This document shows, piece by piece, positions 1 to 6,998 of a DNA stretch of 37,820 nt (within the stretch, counting starts at the first letter, position 1; each line of letters begins with the position of its first letter). The translations under genes and the position numbers were made by a program. This DNA comes from Treponema sp. (GTDB lineage: Bacteria; Spirochaetota; Spirochaetia; Treponematales; Treponemataceae), in contig JAEDGP010000015.1 of NCBI GenBank assembly GCA_016297405.1, positions 1 through 37,820 of the forward strand. Direction: 5' to 3'. The notes under the pieces were generated by a model. That model was not told the origin of the DNA. It saw nothing but the letters and a program-made list of their open reading frames with translations, and did no database searches.

Positions 1-80
1 CAAACTCATCCTTATCAGTGACAACTTCAATTCCAGCAGCTCTGATTTTATCCAGGATTTCATTTGTGTAAGAATTATTA
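1..80 (-). repeat. Module-linker repeat, copy 3 (cut by window edge)
   Basis: This stretch encodes NSYTNEILDKIRAAGIEVVTDKDEF in the polyvalent gene (18 of these residues are identical to copy 2 at 1798-1880 in a row). Because copy 2 is followed by the MuF_C-like domain, copy 3 at the edge probably introduces another toxin-like module outside the window. Confidence 0.75.
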
Positions 81-2362
81 TTCTGTGGTTCAATATAAGA
101 ATTACAAATACTTTTAATTTTATTTTTTAATTCAACATCAATTTGAATTTCTTTTTGTTGTAATAACATAAAATTATTTTTATTGAACTTAGAGATTAAA
201 AACTGATCTTGTTCTTCTGAAACAACTGACTTACGATATTGAATACAAACAACTTCGTCCTCTTTAATTGAACGTTCTTTGTATTCAGATGGTAATAACT
301 GTTCGTATAGTGAAGCAGATATTTCTACATCATAAACTTTTGTAGATATTTTTTCTGAATTAAAATAAGTCCAATTTGAAAAATTAATAACATTTAACAA
401 ATCTTCTTTTGGAGCATATTCTGAAAAATATTCAGGATGTTTCCTTGAAAGGGATTCAGGAAATTCAAGTTTAGAAAATTGTCTTTCTCCAAGTTTTACA
501 GTTTCTACAGGAGTTTCGATGTCACCTTTAGTTTTTGAGGAAACCTCATGATTATTCTGGATCTTTTTGTTTGAATTAAGGTCCTTCATCGGAGTTGAAA
601 GGAATTCTGTAAGAAAAACTGTTGTATTTTCGGCACTGAAATTTAAAGACTTATATCTATTATCCAACTCAAATTCTTCTCTGATGTAGAAATATACTTC
701 CTTATTCCAGTCAATTGCATCAAGTTTTACCTGTTCTCCGTCAAGTTCAGCAATTCGTTCCAGGACCTTTTCTGCAATGGCTCCACAGATACGACTGTGG
801 ATTTCACTCAAGACAAGGTTTTCATCATCCTTGATGTCCTGGTAATTTGGATCAGAGATAACTTCATTCCAGTATTTTGTATCTTTGAAAAGTTTTAGAC
901 CTTTGTTCCAGAGTTCAGGATTTGTCTTCCGTGTATATGCATCCCAGAGGTGTGTGTATTCGTGGACGGCGGCGTTGGAATTCATGATTTCTGGATTCAG
1001 ATAGATTTTGTTGTTGTGAACGAAACCGTAGATGTTTTCCCCAACACTCATTTTTTGCGATTTCATAATTCTTGAATCCGAAGAAATAAAATTGACAAGT
1101 TTTTCCTTTGTAAGTATAATTGGGTTGTAAGTTTCGATGTCAGTGAACCTCTGCCCAAGGAATTGTATCTTGGTATAACGCTCACCACCGGAACTTTTTT
1201 CTTTTTCCAGCCAGTTTTGAGACCATTCTATACTTCTTTTTTTATCAATATAAATTAGTTTATCTTCATCATAATTAGAATAAACAAAATCAATTTCATT
1301 ATTTCTTCCATACATGGATGTAATTTCGTTAATTACAATCCTTCCCATTTTTTTATTAACAGCCATCGGAATAAGAATTGTACGGTTTTCATTATCTTTT
1401 CTTTCAGTAAAGAACACATAGCTGTCAGACCTTGTCTTAGACTTAAAGACCATAACAGGATTTGCAAGTTCAGATGGAATTGAATAAATTGATTCCATTG
1501 TCATTTCATGCCCCTGCTTATCCGTAGGATACAAAGGATAATCCCTAATCATTTTGTTCAAAGTTGACTGCTCAACTTCAATAAGATTGTCTGCAATACC
1601 CAATACTTTCATTATTGGAGTTATGTTTCCAACAATGATAAGTTTTCCAGGATTAGTGTTGTCCTTCTCCCAATCTTTTACCTGTTCAATGAAATGTTTT
1701 GTATCTTCTTCATTAAAAGAAAAATATCTTTTCTGTTCTTCCTCAGTTAGATTTTGAGTCATTTTCTGAAGAATTGATTCTGATTCAAGAATCCTGTCGA
1801 ATTCATCTTTATCAGTAACAACTTCAATTCCAGCAGCTCTGATTTTTTCAATGATTTCATTTGTATAAGAATAAGAATTTCTTTTTTGCTCTACACTTTC
1901 TTCTTTTTTAAGTGTGTGAAATGTTTTCTGTTCTGGAATGGACTCATTATAAGTTCCAAAAATTTCCCCTGAATCAATTCTTTTTTCCATTTCAGGATTT
2001 ATATTTTCATCCCACGGCAATTCAACTGCTTCATATTTATGCTTAAAGTTTTCTGCAAATTCAGCACTATTTGACTGGGCTTCTTTTGTTCGTGGCCACC
2101 AGACATTTTCTTTAGGGTTGAAAATCCAGCCAGCTGCTTTCATTTCGTTCCGCATTTCTTCTGTTGGCTTGCTGCTGAATGCAAGGTTTGGAGCCTGGTT
2201 TTTCTGATTAGTTACAATTGAGATTTCAATTGGTTCTGATATTTCATTGTTTACTTCATGTTTCTGTTCAAGTTTTTCTTTATTGAGCTGTAAAGATTTT
2301 TCAATGATTTCATTTGTATAAGAATCTGCGTTTCTTTTTTGTTCGACAATTTGTTTTTCCAT
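1..2362 (-). CDS. Large polyvalent protein, N-terminal 787 residues (MuF_C-like domain plus zincin)
   Basis: An uninterrupted minus-strand frame opens at an ATG at 2362 behind AAAGGAG and runs off the left edge, so the C-terminus is missing. Residues about 45-95 form a small module with a KPTEEMRNEMKAAGW signature, also present at the N-terminus of the 1788-aa protein at 30404. Residues about 245-385 resemble the phage MuF C-terminal domain (MuF_C, a Barnase/EndoU/ColicinE5-D/RelE-fold nuclease family); visible signatures are ANPVMVFKSKT, VNEITSMYG-like INEITSMYG and LIYIDKK. Residues 467-471 are HEYTH inside AAVHEYTHLWDAYTRK, a zinc-metallopeptidase HExxH motif. A SYTNEI(I/L)-KIRAAGIEVVTDKDEF segment occurs twice and its first half a third time near the N-terminus, so modules have been duplicated. 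Polyvalent proteins of phages and conjugative elements combine such domains and are thought to act in the recipient. The exact activity here is inferred. It lies downstream of topB in the same direction, with RBS sequence contributed by a 137-bp duplication. Confidence 0.8.
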   Translation of the reverse strand, partial: MEKQIVEQKRNADSYTNEIIEKSLQLNKEKLEQKHEVNNEISEPIEISIVTNQKNQAPNLAFSSKPTEEMRNEMKAAGWIFNPKENVWWPRTKEAQSNSAEFAENFKHKYEAVELPWDENINPEMEKRIDSGEIFGTYNESIPEQKTFHTLKKEESVEQKRNSYSYTNEIIEKIRAAGIEVVTDKDEFDRILESESILQKMTQNLTEEEQKRYFSFNEEDTKHFIEQVKDWEKDNTNPGKLIIVGNITPIMKVLGIADNLIEVEQSTLNKMIRDYPLYPTDKQGHEMTMESIYSIPSELANPVMVFKSKTRSDSYVFFTERKDNENRTILIPMAVNKKMGRIVINEITSMYGRNNEIDFVYSNYDEDKLIYIDKKRSIEWSQNWLEKEKSSGGERYTKIQFLGQRFTDIETYNPIILTKEKLVNFISSDSRIMKSQKMSVGENIYGFVHNNKIYLNPEIMNSNAAVHEYTHLWDAYTRKTNPELWNKGLKLFKDTKYWNEVISDPNYQDIKDDENLVLSEIHSRICGAIAEKVLERIAELDGEQVKLDAIDWNKEVYFYIREEFELDNRYKSLNFSAENTTVFLTEFLSTPMKDLNSNKKIQNNHEVSSKTKGDIETPVETVKLGERQFSKLEFPESLSRKHPEYFSEYAPKEDLLNVINFSNWTYFNSEKISTKVYDVEISASLYEQLLPSEYKERSIKEDEVVCIQYRKSVVSEEQDQFLISKFNKNNFMLLQQKEIQIDVELKNKIKSICNSYIEPQNNNSYTNEILDKIRAAGIEVVTDKDEF
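1798..1880 (-). repeat. Module-linker repeat, copy 2
   Basis: It encodes the segment SYTNEIIEKIRAAGIEVVTD and continues with KDEFDRILE just before the MuF_C-like domain. The first half (RNADSYTNEIIEK) also occurs at about 2300-2345 near the N-terminus. The copies are diverged at synonymous sites, so the duplication is not recent. Confidence 0.75.
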
Positions 2363-2366
2363 ATCT

Positions 2367-2503
2367 ATCTCCTTTGTGTCCTCTGTGACAATTTACTCCT
2401 TTTTGACAAATTGAAGTTCATATGCGTTGTTGAGAATGAAAGCAGCTTTATATGTTGAGCCATCTTTCTTTTTACACGTTTTGATTTTGGTTTGTTTCAT
2501 TTC
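2367..2503 (-). repeat. 137-bp direct repeat, copy B
   Basis: This is identical by eye to 2686-2822 at an offset of 319 bases. On the minus strand it spans the last 36 codons and stop of the 43-aa gene, an untranslated stretch, and the AAAGGAGAT ribosome binding site used by the polyvalent gene starting at 2362. Confidence 0.9.
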
Positions 2504-2524
2504 CATTTTATTCCGCATCTTCAT
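2393..2524 (-). CDS. 43-aa protein sharing its C-terminus with TopB
   Basis: A GGGGAG ribosome binding site lies 4 bases before an ATG at 2524, giving a protein beginning MKMRNKMEMKQTKIK and ending in YELQFVKKE. From MKQTK onward it is identical to the last 35 residues of the TopB protein, because both lie in a 137-bp direct repeat. It is small, Lys-rich and without a recognised domain. It follows the 47-aa membrane ORF by about a dozen bases. It may be a real standalone protein whose gene donated a tail to topB, or a by-product of the duplication. The frame stays open further upstream, to an ATG at 2659, but that start has no good ribosome binding site and overlaps the 47-aa gene. No function is assigned. 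Confidence 0.45.
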   Translation of the reverse strand: MKMRNKMEMKQTKIKTCKKKDGSTYKAAFILNNAYELQFVKKE

Positions 2525-2535
2525 AATCTCCCCAG

Positions 2536-2679
2536 TCAGATCAGTAATGTAAACAAAGCAAATCCTAAAACAATAGAAACAAAAAGTGGTATTCCCAAGT
2601 TTCCAGTATTGTTCAAATTTGCAGCAATGATAAAAACAATTGAACTGAACATACAGCATACAAATATGATATTAAACAT
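2536..2679 (-). CDS. 47-aa membrane miniprotein
   Basis: A good AAAGGAG ribosome binding site 8 bases before an ATG at 2679 starts a 47-residue frame ending in TGA. The protein begins MFNIIFVCCMFSSIVFIIAA, has a short hydrophilic turn (NLNNTGN), then GIPLFVSIVLGFALFTLLI. This is a two-helix hydrophobic hairpin with no charged residues. Its position between topB and the 43-aa gene, all on the minus strand, suggests one transcript. Small membrane proteins of this type are often missed in annotation. No family is recognised and the function is unknown. Confidence 0.5.
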   Translation of the reverse strand: MFNIIFVCCMFSSIVFIIAANLNNTGNLGIPLFVSIVLGFALFTLLI

Positions 2680-2685
2680 TCATTC

Positions 2686-2822
2686 ATCTCCTTTGTGTCC
2701 TCTGTGACAATTTACTCCTTTTTGACAAATTGAAGTTCATATGCGTTGTTGAGAATGAAAGCAGCTTTATATGTTGAGCCATCTTTCTTTTTACACGTTT
2801 TGATTTTGGTTTGTTTCATTTC
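2686..2822 (-). repeat. 137-bp direct repeat, copy A (3' end of topB)
   Basis: This is the copy partner of 2367-2503. It covers the last 35 or so codons and stop of topB plus the ribosome binding site of the 47-aa gene. The match ends abruptly, with differing bases at 2685/2366 and 2823/2504. Confidence 0.9.
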
Positions 2823-4754
2823 GCAAAGGTTCTTGACATCATCAATATTGAATAAGGTTCCTTTTGAGGATTTCCATAATCCTGGAAACTTGCAGCCTTT
2901 TTTGTACCCGGAACAATAATAATTTGATCTTCCTTCCAAAATGATTTCATTGCATATGGGACATCGTGGTAATGTCTTTTGTTTTTCAGAGGTGACACGT
3001 GTCACCTCTGAAAGTGGTATATTGTTTTGTACAGCAGTTTTGACGAAGATTTTGATTTCTTTTTCGAAGTCAACAGGGGAAGCATCAAGTTTTTGTTCCC
3101 ATTCAGTAGTATTTGAAATGGAAGCAATTTTTTTGATTGGACTTGATTCCACACATTCAAGGAATTTTAATCCAAAAGGAGTTATAGTGATATTTTTTTT
3201 TGTGATTTCAATGTAGTTCATTTTCTGCAATTTAGGTATAAATGTATGTCGCGTTGCAGGTGTTCCAAGTCCAACAAGTTTAGTGTTGGAATTTTCTTCT
3301 TTTGGATTTTCCATGAAAGATAGAATTGAAGCCTCATTGTAAAATTGTGGCGGTTTAGTCCATTTTTCTTTTATTTCAAAGTTTTTGAAGATAAGTGTAT
3401 TCCAGTTTATGTTGTCTAATGATTGAGAATCGTCCTCTGTTTGATTTTCATCCTCTTCAGAGGAAAATTGTTTCCAGCCTTCTTGGATTGTTCTTTTTCC
3501 GGTTACTTTAAATTCGAAGTTTCCGACTTGAATAATAAATGTTTGTGCTATGTATTTGTTATCAGGGAGAAAAGCGAGAAAAAATCGATTTAAGATAAGG
3601 TTGTATATTTTTGATTGTTCCTCAGTTGCGGTGTCAGGGAGTATATCAAGAGGAATGAGAGCATGATGTGCTTCGAGCTTTTGGTCATTGTAGCAATGAG
3701 TGTTGGACAGACTTAGATTTGCATAAGGAACAAAAGAACTGTAGTTATGATAAGTTGTAGAAAGTTTATTGTAAATGGCAGAACAAAGCTGGACATTTTT
3801 TGATCCCATAACATTACTTGGGGTTCTTGGATATGACACGCATTTTAGTGTTTCATACAAAGATTGAACAATTTGCAGCGTTTTATCAGCACTGAATGAG
3901 TATTTTTTGAAAGCATCTTTTTGAAGGTCATTAAGATTGTATAATTGTGGTGCGGATTGAGTTTTTTCTTTGTTTATGCTTTCAATAAGTTTTGTTTGAG
4001 AACCAATATGTTTTTTTAGTTCTGAAAAAGAGTTTGTATCTGTAAATTTAATATCTTTAGAAAGGCAGTTTATTAAATAACCTTTGATGGATTTGTTATC
4101 GTTTGTTGGCCCAAAGAACGATTCGCACTCGAAATATTTTGAAGATTTAAAATTGTTGATTTGTTCACAACGAATTGCGATTGCTTTAAGGATTGCAGTT
4201 TGAACTCTTCCAACAGAAAGTTTTATTTTTGCAGCTGAAGAAAGATAGCGAGAAAAATTCATGCCAATAAGCCAGTCGGCATGTTGTCGCGCAAAACCTT
4301 GGGATGCTAATGTGTTGTAATTGTTAAGTGGTTGAGCGTTCGAGATTCCATTTAAGATGACCTCTTTAGTTAAAGCTTGTGACACCCAGAATCTTTTAAT
4401 TTTTGATATGTCATTAAAGTGAGCTTGAGAGAGGCATTCTCTGGCAATTATTTCTCCTTCGCGATCTGCATCAGTGGCAATAAGGATATCATCATCTTTA
4501 TGTTGAGCTAAAAGAGATAATACTAATTTTGATTGTTTTTCAGTGGCTTCGTTAATTATGTATTCAAACTTTTCTGGAATGATTGGAATGGGTGTTTTGT
4601 AATGATCAGGTTCAGCCAAAGAGAATAAGTGTCCAATACAATTTGTGATGACGATGTTGTTGTTGGTGTTTTTCCATACTCCATTTGAAAAAATGCAGTT
4701 TAAGGCTTTTGCAAAATCTTTTGCGACAGATGGTTTTTCAGCAATAATAAACAT
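2712..4754 (-). CDS. topB: DNA topoisomerase III, conjugative-element type
   Basis: This 680-residue type IA topoisomerase probably resolves or decatenates ICE DNA during transfer or replication. The Toprim domain opens with MFIIAEKPSVAKDFAKAL and carries DADREGEIIARE. The catalytic tyrosine is Y308 in SYPRTPSN. A GLGTPATRHTFIPKL segment matches the TopA/TopB C-terminal core region. Near the end a zinc-ribbon-like C-x2-C...C-x4-C (PRCPICNEI, YYCSGYKKGCKF) is followed by a Lys-rich 35-aa tail identical to the neighbouring 43-aa protein. The tail looks like a fusion made by a 137-bp duplication. A 30-bp perfect palindrome at 2984-3013 sits inside the gene and encodes EVTRVTSE just ahead of the zinc ribbon. 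The start at 4754 follows TAGGAG. A promoter lies at 4773-4801. Confidence 0.95.
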   Translation of the reverse strand: MFIIAEKPSVAKDFAKALNCIFSNGVWKNTNNNIVITNCIGHLFSLAEPDHYKTPIPIIPEKFEYIINEATEKQSKLVLSLLAQHKDDDILIATDADREGEIIARECLSQAHFNDISKIKRFWVSQALTKEVILNGISNAQPLNNYNTLASQGFARQHADWLIGMNFSRYLSSAAKIKLSVGRVQTAILKAIAIRCEQINNFKSSKYFECESFFGPTNDNKSIKGYLINCLSKDIKFTDTNSFSELKKHIGSQTKLIESINKEKTQSAPQLYNLNDLQKDAFKKYSFSADKTLQIVQSLYETLKCVSYPRTPSNVMGSKNVQLCSAIYNKLSTTYHNYSSFVPYANLSLSNTHCYNDQKLEAHHALIPLDILPDTATEEQSKIYNLILNRFFLAFLPDNKYIAQTFIIQVGNFEFKVTGKRTIQEGWKQFSSEEDENQTEDDSQSLDNINWNTLIFKNFEIKEKWTKPPQFYNEASILSFMENPKEENSNTKLVGLGTPATRHTFIPKLQKMNYIEITKKNITITPFGLKFLECVESSPIKKIASISNTTEWEQKLDASPVDFEKEIKIFVKTAVQNNIPLSEVTRVTSEKQKTLPRCPICNEIILEGRSNYYCSGYKKGCKFPGLWKSSKGTLFNIDDVKNLCEMKQTKIKTCKKKDGSTYKAAFILNNAYELQFVKKE
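2984..3013. promoter_or_regulatory. Palindrome P1, inside topB
   Basis: The core GGTGACACGTGTCACC is at 2991-3006, with self-complementary flanks making a perfect 30-bp palindrome. It is the same element as in the control regions at 4827-6927, but it lies within the topB coding sequence. Confidence 0.8.
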
Positions 4755-4772
4755 TTAAAACTCCTATTTTGA

Positions 4773-4801
4773 ATTTTATCATATTGTCTATTATTTGTTA
4801 A
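4773..4801 (-). promoter_or_regulatory. Probable topB promoter
   Basis: On the minus strand TTAACA (4796-4801) and TAAAAT (4773-4778) are separated by 17 bases. The predicted start is about 10 bases before the topB ribosome binding site. A TAGACAAT direct repeat overlaps the -35 side, and a degenerate palindrome at 4827-4842 lies about 25 bases further upstream. Confidence 0.55.
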
Positions 4802-4826
4802 TAAATTGTCTATAAATAATTATTAA

Positions 4827-4842
4827 GGTGATACGTGTCACA
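4827..4842. promoter_or_regulatory. Palindrome P2, degenerate copy
   Basis: The sequence GGTGATACGTGTCACA differs from the GGTGACACGTGTCACC core at two positions. It is the copy nearest the topB promoter. Confidence 0.6.
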
Positions 4843-4890
4843 TCAGAATTATTATGAATTTATTCGGATACTATGATTTATCATGAGACA

Positions 4891-4926
4891 CATCATTACA
4901 GGTGACATGTGTCACCTGTAATGATG
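4891..4926. promoter_or_regulatory. Palindrome P3, 17-bp arms
   Basis: The core GGTGACATGTGTCACC (4901-4916) is embedded in a 36-bp inverted repeat. The arms 4891-4907 and 4910-4926 are perfectly complementary around a TG centre. It has the longest symmetric arms in the family. Confidence 0.85.
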
Positions 4927-4934
4927 AATTATTT

Positions 4935-4956
4935 AGAGGTGACACGTGTCACCTCT
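4935..4956. promoter_or_regulatory. Palindrome P4
   Basis: A perfect 22-bp palindrome around GGTGACACGTGTCACC (4938-4953), with AGA and TCT flanks. Its centre is 37 bases from that of P3. Confidence 0.85.
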
Positions 4957-5016
4957 GAAAATGTATTGAAATCTTTTATTCGTTTTCAAGAAGCTAATCT
5001 ACTCAAATTCTGTTAC

Positions 5017-5112
5017 TTAACGCACCGCAAGATAAAGAAGCAATGTGTAAGTGCGTTAATTGTTTGTATAATAAGGAGTTATAACAATGTGTCGGACATT
5101 TTACACATTGTT
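5017..5112 (+). other. Candidate origin of transfer (oriT)
   Basis: Two perfect inverted repeats lie in the untranslated stretch between topB and the relaxase side. The first is TTAACGCAC (5017-5025) with GTGCGTTAA (5051-5059). The second is AACAATGTGT (5083-5092) with ACACATTGTT (5103-5112). CAATGTG recurs at 5041, 5085 and 5138. The right arm of the first repeat overlaps TAAGTGCG (5049-5056), which matches the first eight bases of the MOBQ/IncQ nic consensus as I remember it (TAAGTGCGCCCT). Proximity to a relaxase gene and AT-rich surroundings support oriT. The nic position is inference. Confidence 0.5.
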
Positions 5113-5194
5113 GTTCAAGTTTCTTCTATTTAACAAACAATGTGCATAAAATATATTGATATTTTGACAAGTATTTATTTATAATTGAACTTAT

Positions 5195-5716
5195 ATGAAA
5201 ATTGATATGAAGTTAAAACGGCATTTGATTTATTTTTTTGGAAAAAACGCTAATTGTTTGAATATACAGTTATTTGGTCCTGAAGTTTTGATAAATGAGT
5301 TAGAAGGGATTGCAATATCTATGAACAAAGCATTTGAGAAAATGGCAAAATGCCGACATTTTGGGCTGAATAAGTTTTTAGAGAATTATATTTGCATTTT
5401 CTGCTTGAATCAGAAGGAGGGAAAAATCATTCCGACCCTGAATTTAGTGGCTTGTAATAAGAGCAGCTTGGATATTGCGAGAATTAAAATGATCATAAAT
5501 ATCTTATGGAACAGCTATCTGAGCAGGACTGCTCGCCAAATGATTCTGTCGAGAATAAACGTTAGTCATATCTGCGACGTTCGAAAAATGATTAGTGAAT
5601 TGTTCGAAGAGTTGAATCAATCAAAGAATATGATTGGTTCAAAAGTGCGTACTGTTCATTTTTCAAAAGGTTTAAGATTTTTTCTTAATCTTAGAGATCA
5701 TGCTTTAGGCTATTGA
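5195..5716 (+). CDS. Unknown 173-aa protein between oriT candidate and relaxase
   Basis: The frame starts at an ATG at 5195 with no strong ribosome binding site; a TTGACA and a TATAAT occur just upstream, but only about 10 bases apart, so the promoter is uncertain. The protein is basic and has Cys at several positions (IFCLNQ, HICDV) but no motif I can assign. It has no signal peptide or membrane segment. It is flanked on both sides by the palindrome family and lies directly before the relaxase gene, which follows after about 60 bases containing two palindromes. Likely roles are an oriT-binding relaxosome accessory, a palindrome-binding regulator or a replication factor. None is shown by sequence alone. 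Confidence 0.75.
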   Translation: MKIDMKLKRHLIYFFGKNANCLNIQLFGPEVLINELEGIAISMNKAFEKMAKCRHFGLNKFLENYICIFCLNQKEGKIIPTLNLVACNKSSLDIARIKMIINILWNSYLSRTARQMILSRINVSHICDVRKMISELFEELNQSKNMIGSKVRTVHFSKGLRFFLNLRDHALGY

Positions 5717-5740
5717 TTCAGGTGACACGTGTCACCTGAA
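5717..5740. promoter_or_regulatory. Palindrome P5
   Basis: A perfect 24-bp palindrome around GGTGACACGTGTCACC (5721-5736), with TTCA and TGAA flanks, directly after the stop codon of the 173-aa gene. Confidence 0.85.
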
Positions 5741-5753
5741 AATAACGATGTTA

Positions 5754-5771
5754 AGGTGACACGTGTCACCT
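5754..5771. promoter_or_regulatory. Palindrome P6, next to the relaxase start
   Basis: An 18-bp perfect palindrome (core 5755-5770) centred 34 bases after P5. It ends directly at the GAGG ribosome binding site of the relaxase gene. Protein bound here could block transcription of the relaxase gene, or a folded RNA could affect its translation. Confidence 0.85.
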
Positions 5772-5779
5772 GAGGTTGT

Positions 5780-6886
5780 ATGAGACGATCGATTTTTGAA
5801 GAAGAATTATTTAAATTCAAGAAAGTGCCATTCAAAAAAGATGATATGGCCTGGCAAAAAAAATTACTGAAAGGCAGTCTAAATGGCTCGTATGGATCAG
5901 TGCAGCCAAAAAAGTTGTTTGACCGAAGGGTTACTTTTAAGATGTCTTATAGTCGAAAATTAAGATCCCATAATAAGTATCTTAATTACTATATGCAGCA
6001 GAAAAACAAGGATGAGGTTATGGACAAACCTGTTCTTTGGGGAAGTGATTTGTCTGAATATGAAGCAAAGAAAAGTGCATTGCATTTTAAATTCATTATA
6101 AGTCCTGAGGATGATGGAATTGATATTCAGTATCTTACCCGAAAGTTTATTTTGCGAGTTGAGAATTTAACCGGTTATAAATTGTTGTGGGAGGCAGCTA
6201 TTCACAAAGACACGGCTCATCCACATGCTCATGTTTGTATTAATGGTATTGATGCTACTGGTCAAGAAATCCGATTCAGCAAAGGAATGATAAAATCAAA
6301 TATGCGCGAAATTCTCAGCGAAATTTCTACATCGTTGATTGGAAAAAGAAACATAAAAGATATAGAACGGCAACGTCGGGAAGAAGTTTCTGCAATAAGA
6401 TGGACCAGTATAGACGAAGAACTTAAAGATTCAGCTTTAAATGTTCATTATTTACCGGCAAGACTTAGAAACCGGTTGGATTTTTTAGGCGAACTTGGAC
6501 TTGTAAAATATAAGGCTCCTTGGTTTGAAATGCTTCCGGAATGGGAAGAAGTTTTGAAGTCAAATTCCAGATATAATTTATTCATGCAAAACTGGAAATC
6601 TTTTGGTTATAACTTGAAGCAATATAAGGGAGAAAAACTGGAAGGCACTGTCATCAAAACAATTAATTTTGACAGGGACGAATCCTGGAATGATGCTATT
6701 ATCGTAAAGGATGCTAAAGGAGAAAATCATTATGTTCCTGTATGGCAATTACAGAACAATCTGGATGGAAAACATATCATGATAGACGAACAATCAAGTA
6801 AAGATGGATTTAAAAGAATTTCAGGAAAAAGCATTGTGATAAAATCCAGAAAGGTCAATTTTTTCAAAATAAACGAAATTGAATGA
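5780..6886 (+). CDS. Conjugative relaxase, VirD2/MOBP-like
   Basis: This 368-residue protein would nick oriT and carry the transferred strand through the VirD4-coupled channel. Residues 141-157 read IHKDTAHPHAHVCINGI, the three-histidine metal-binding motif III typical of VirD2-like (MOBP) relaxases. HFKFIISPEDD (about 102-112) fits the preceding conserved strand motif. Catalytic tyrosine candidates are Y67, Y70 and Y71 in NKYLNYYMQQK, comparable to the motif I position of this superfamily. The C-terminal 200 residues have no recognised domain. The ATG at 5780 follows GAGG at 4-base spacing, immediately after palindrome P6. The gene is flanked by palindromes on both sides and precedes the virB8 operon. 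The family call is strong. Assignment between MOBP and MOBQ subclasses is less certain. Confidence 0.88.
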   Translation: MRRSIFEEELFKFKKVPFKKDDMAWQKKLLKGSLNGSYGSVQPKKLFDRRVTFKMSYSRKLRSHNKYLNYYMQQKNKDEVMDKPVLWGSDLSEYEAKKSALHFKFIISPEDDGIDIQYLTRKFILRVENLTGYKLLWEAAIHKDTAHPHAHVCINGIDATGQEIRFSKGMIKSNMREILSEISTSLIGKRNIKDIERQRREEVSAIRWTSIDEELKDSALNVHYLPARLRNRLDFLGELGLVKYKAPWFEMLPEWEEVLKSNSRYNLFMQNWKSFGYNLKQYKGEKLEGTVIKTINFDRDESWNDAIIVKDAKGENHYVPVWQLQNNLDGKHIMIDEQSSKDGFKRISGKSIVIKSRKVNFFKINEIE

Positions 6887-6903
6887 GGCTATTCTTGATG
6901 ATT

Positions 6904-6927
6904 CAGAGGTGACACGTGTCACCTCTG
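6904..6927. promoter_or_regulatory. Palindrome P7, upstream of the virB8 operon
   Basis: A perfect 24-bp palindrome around GGTGACACGTGTCACC (6908-6923), 18 bases after the relaxase stop and about 40 bases upstream of the virB8 -35 box. It is the last copy. None is seen from here to the right end. Confidence 0.85.
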
Positions 6928-6965
6928 TTTTTTAATGCCTTTGTATATATATTAATTTGTTTGTA

Positions 6966-6994
6966 TTGAAATAATAATTTTGTGGTGATAATAT
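6966..6994 (+). promoter_or_regulatory. Promoter of transfer operon 1
   Basis: TTGAAA (6966-6971), a 17-base spacer and TAATAT (6989-6994). Transcription would begin near 7000, right at the base of the leader hairpin 6999-7028. Confidence 0.65.
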
Positions 6995-6998
6995 ATAA

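Noticed and set aside
1554..1757. A plus-strand 67-codon ORF in the polyvalent gene
   Set aside because: It is an antisense shadow of the MuF_C-like coding frame, with no ribosome binding site.
4909..5133. A 74-codon plus-strand ORF across the palindromes and inverted repeats
   Set aside because: It has no ribosome binding site, starts inside palindrome P3 and covers the oriT candidate. Its coding look comes from the palindrome encoding EVTRVTSE.
4827..6927. Palindromes as a CRISPR array
   Set aside because: The spacing is irregular, there are no unique equal-length spacers and no cas genes, and each unit is a full palindrome near a gene start.
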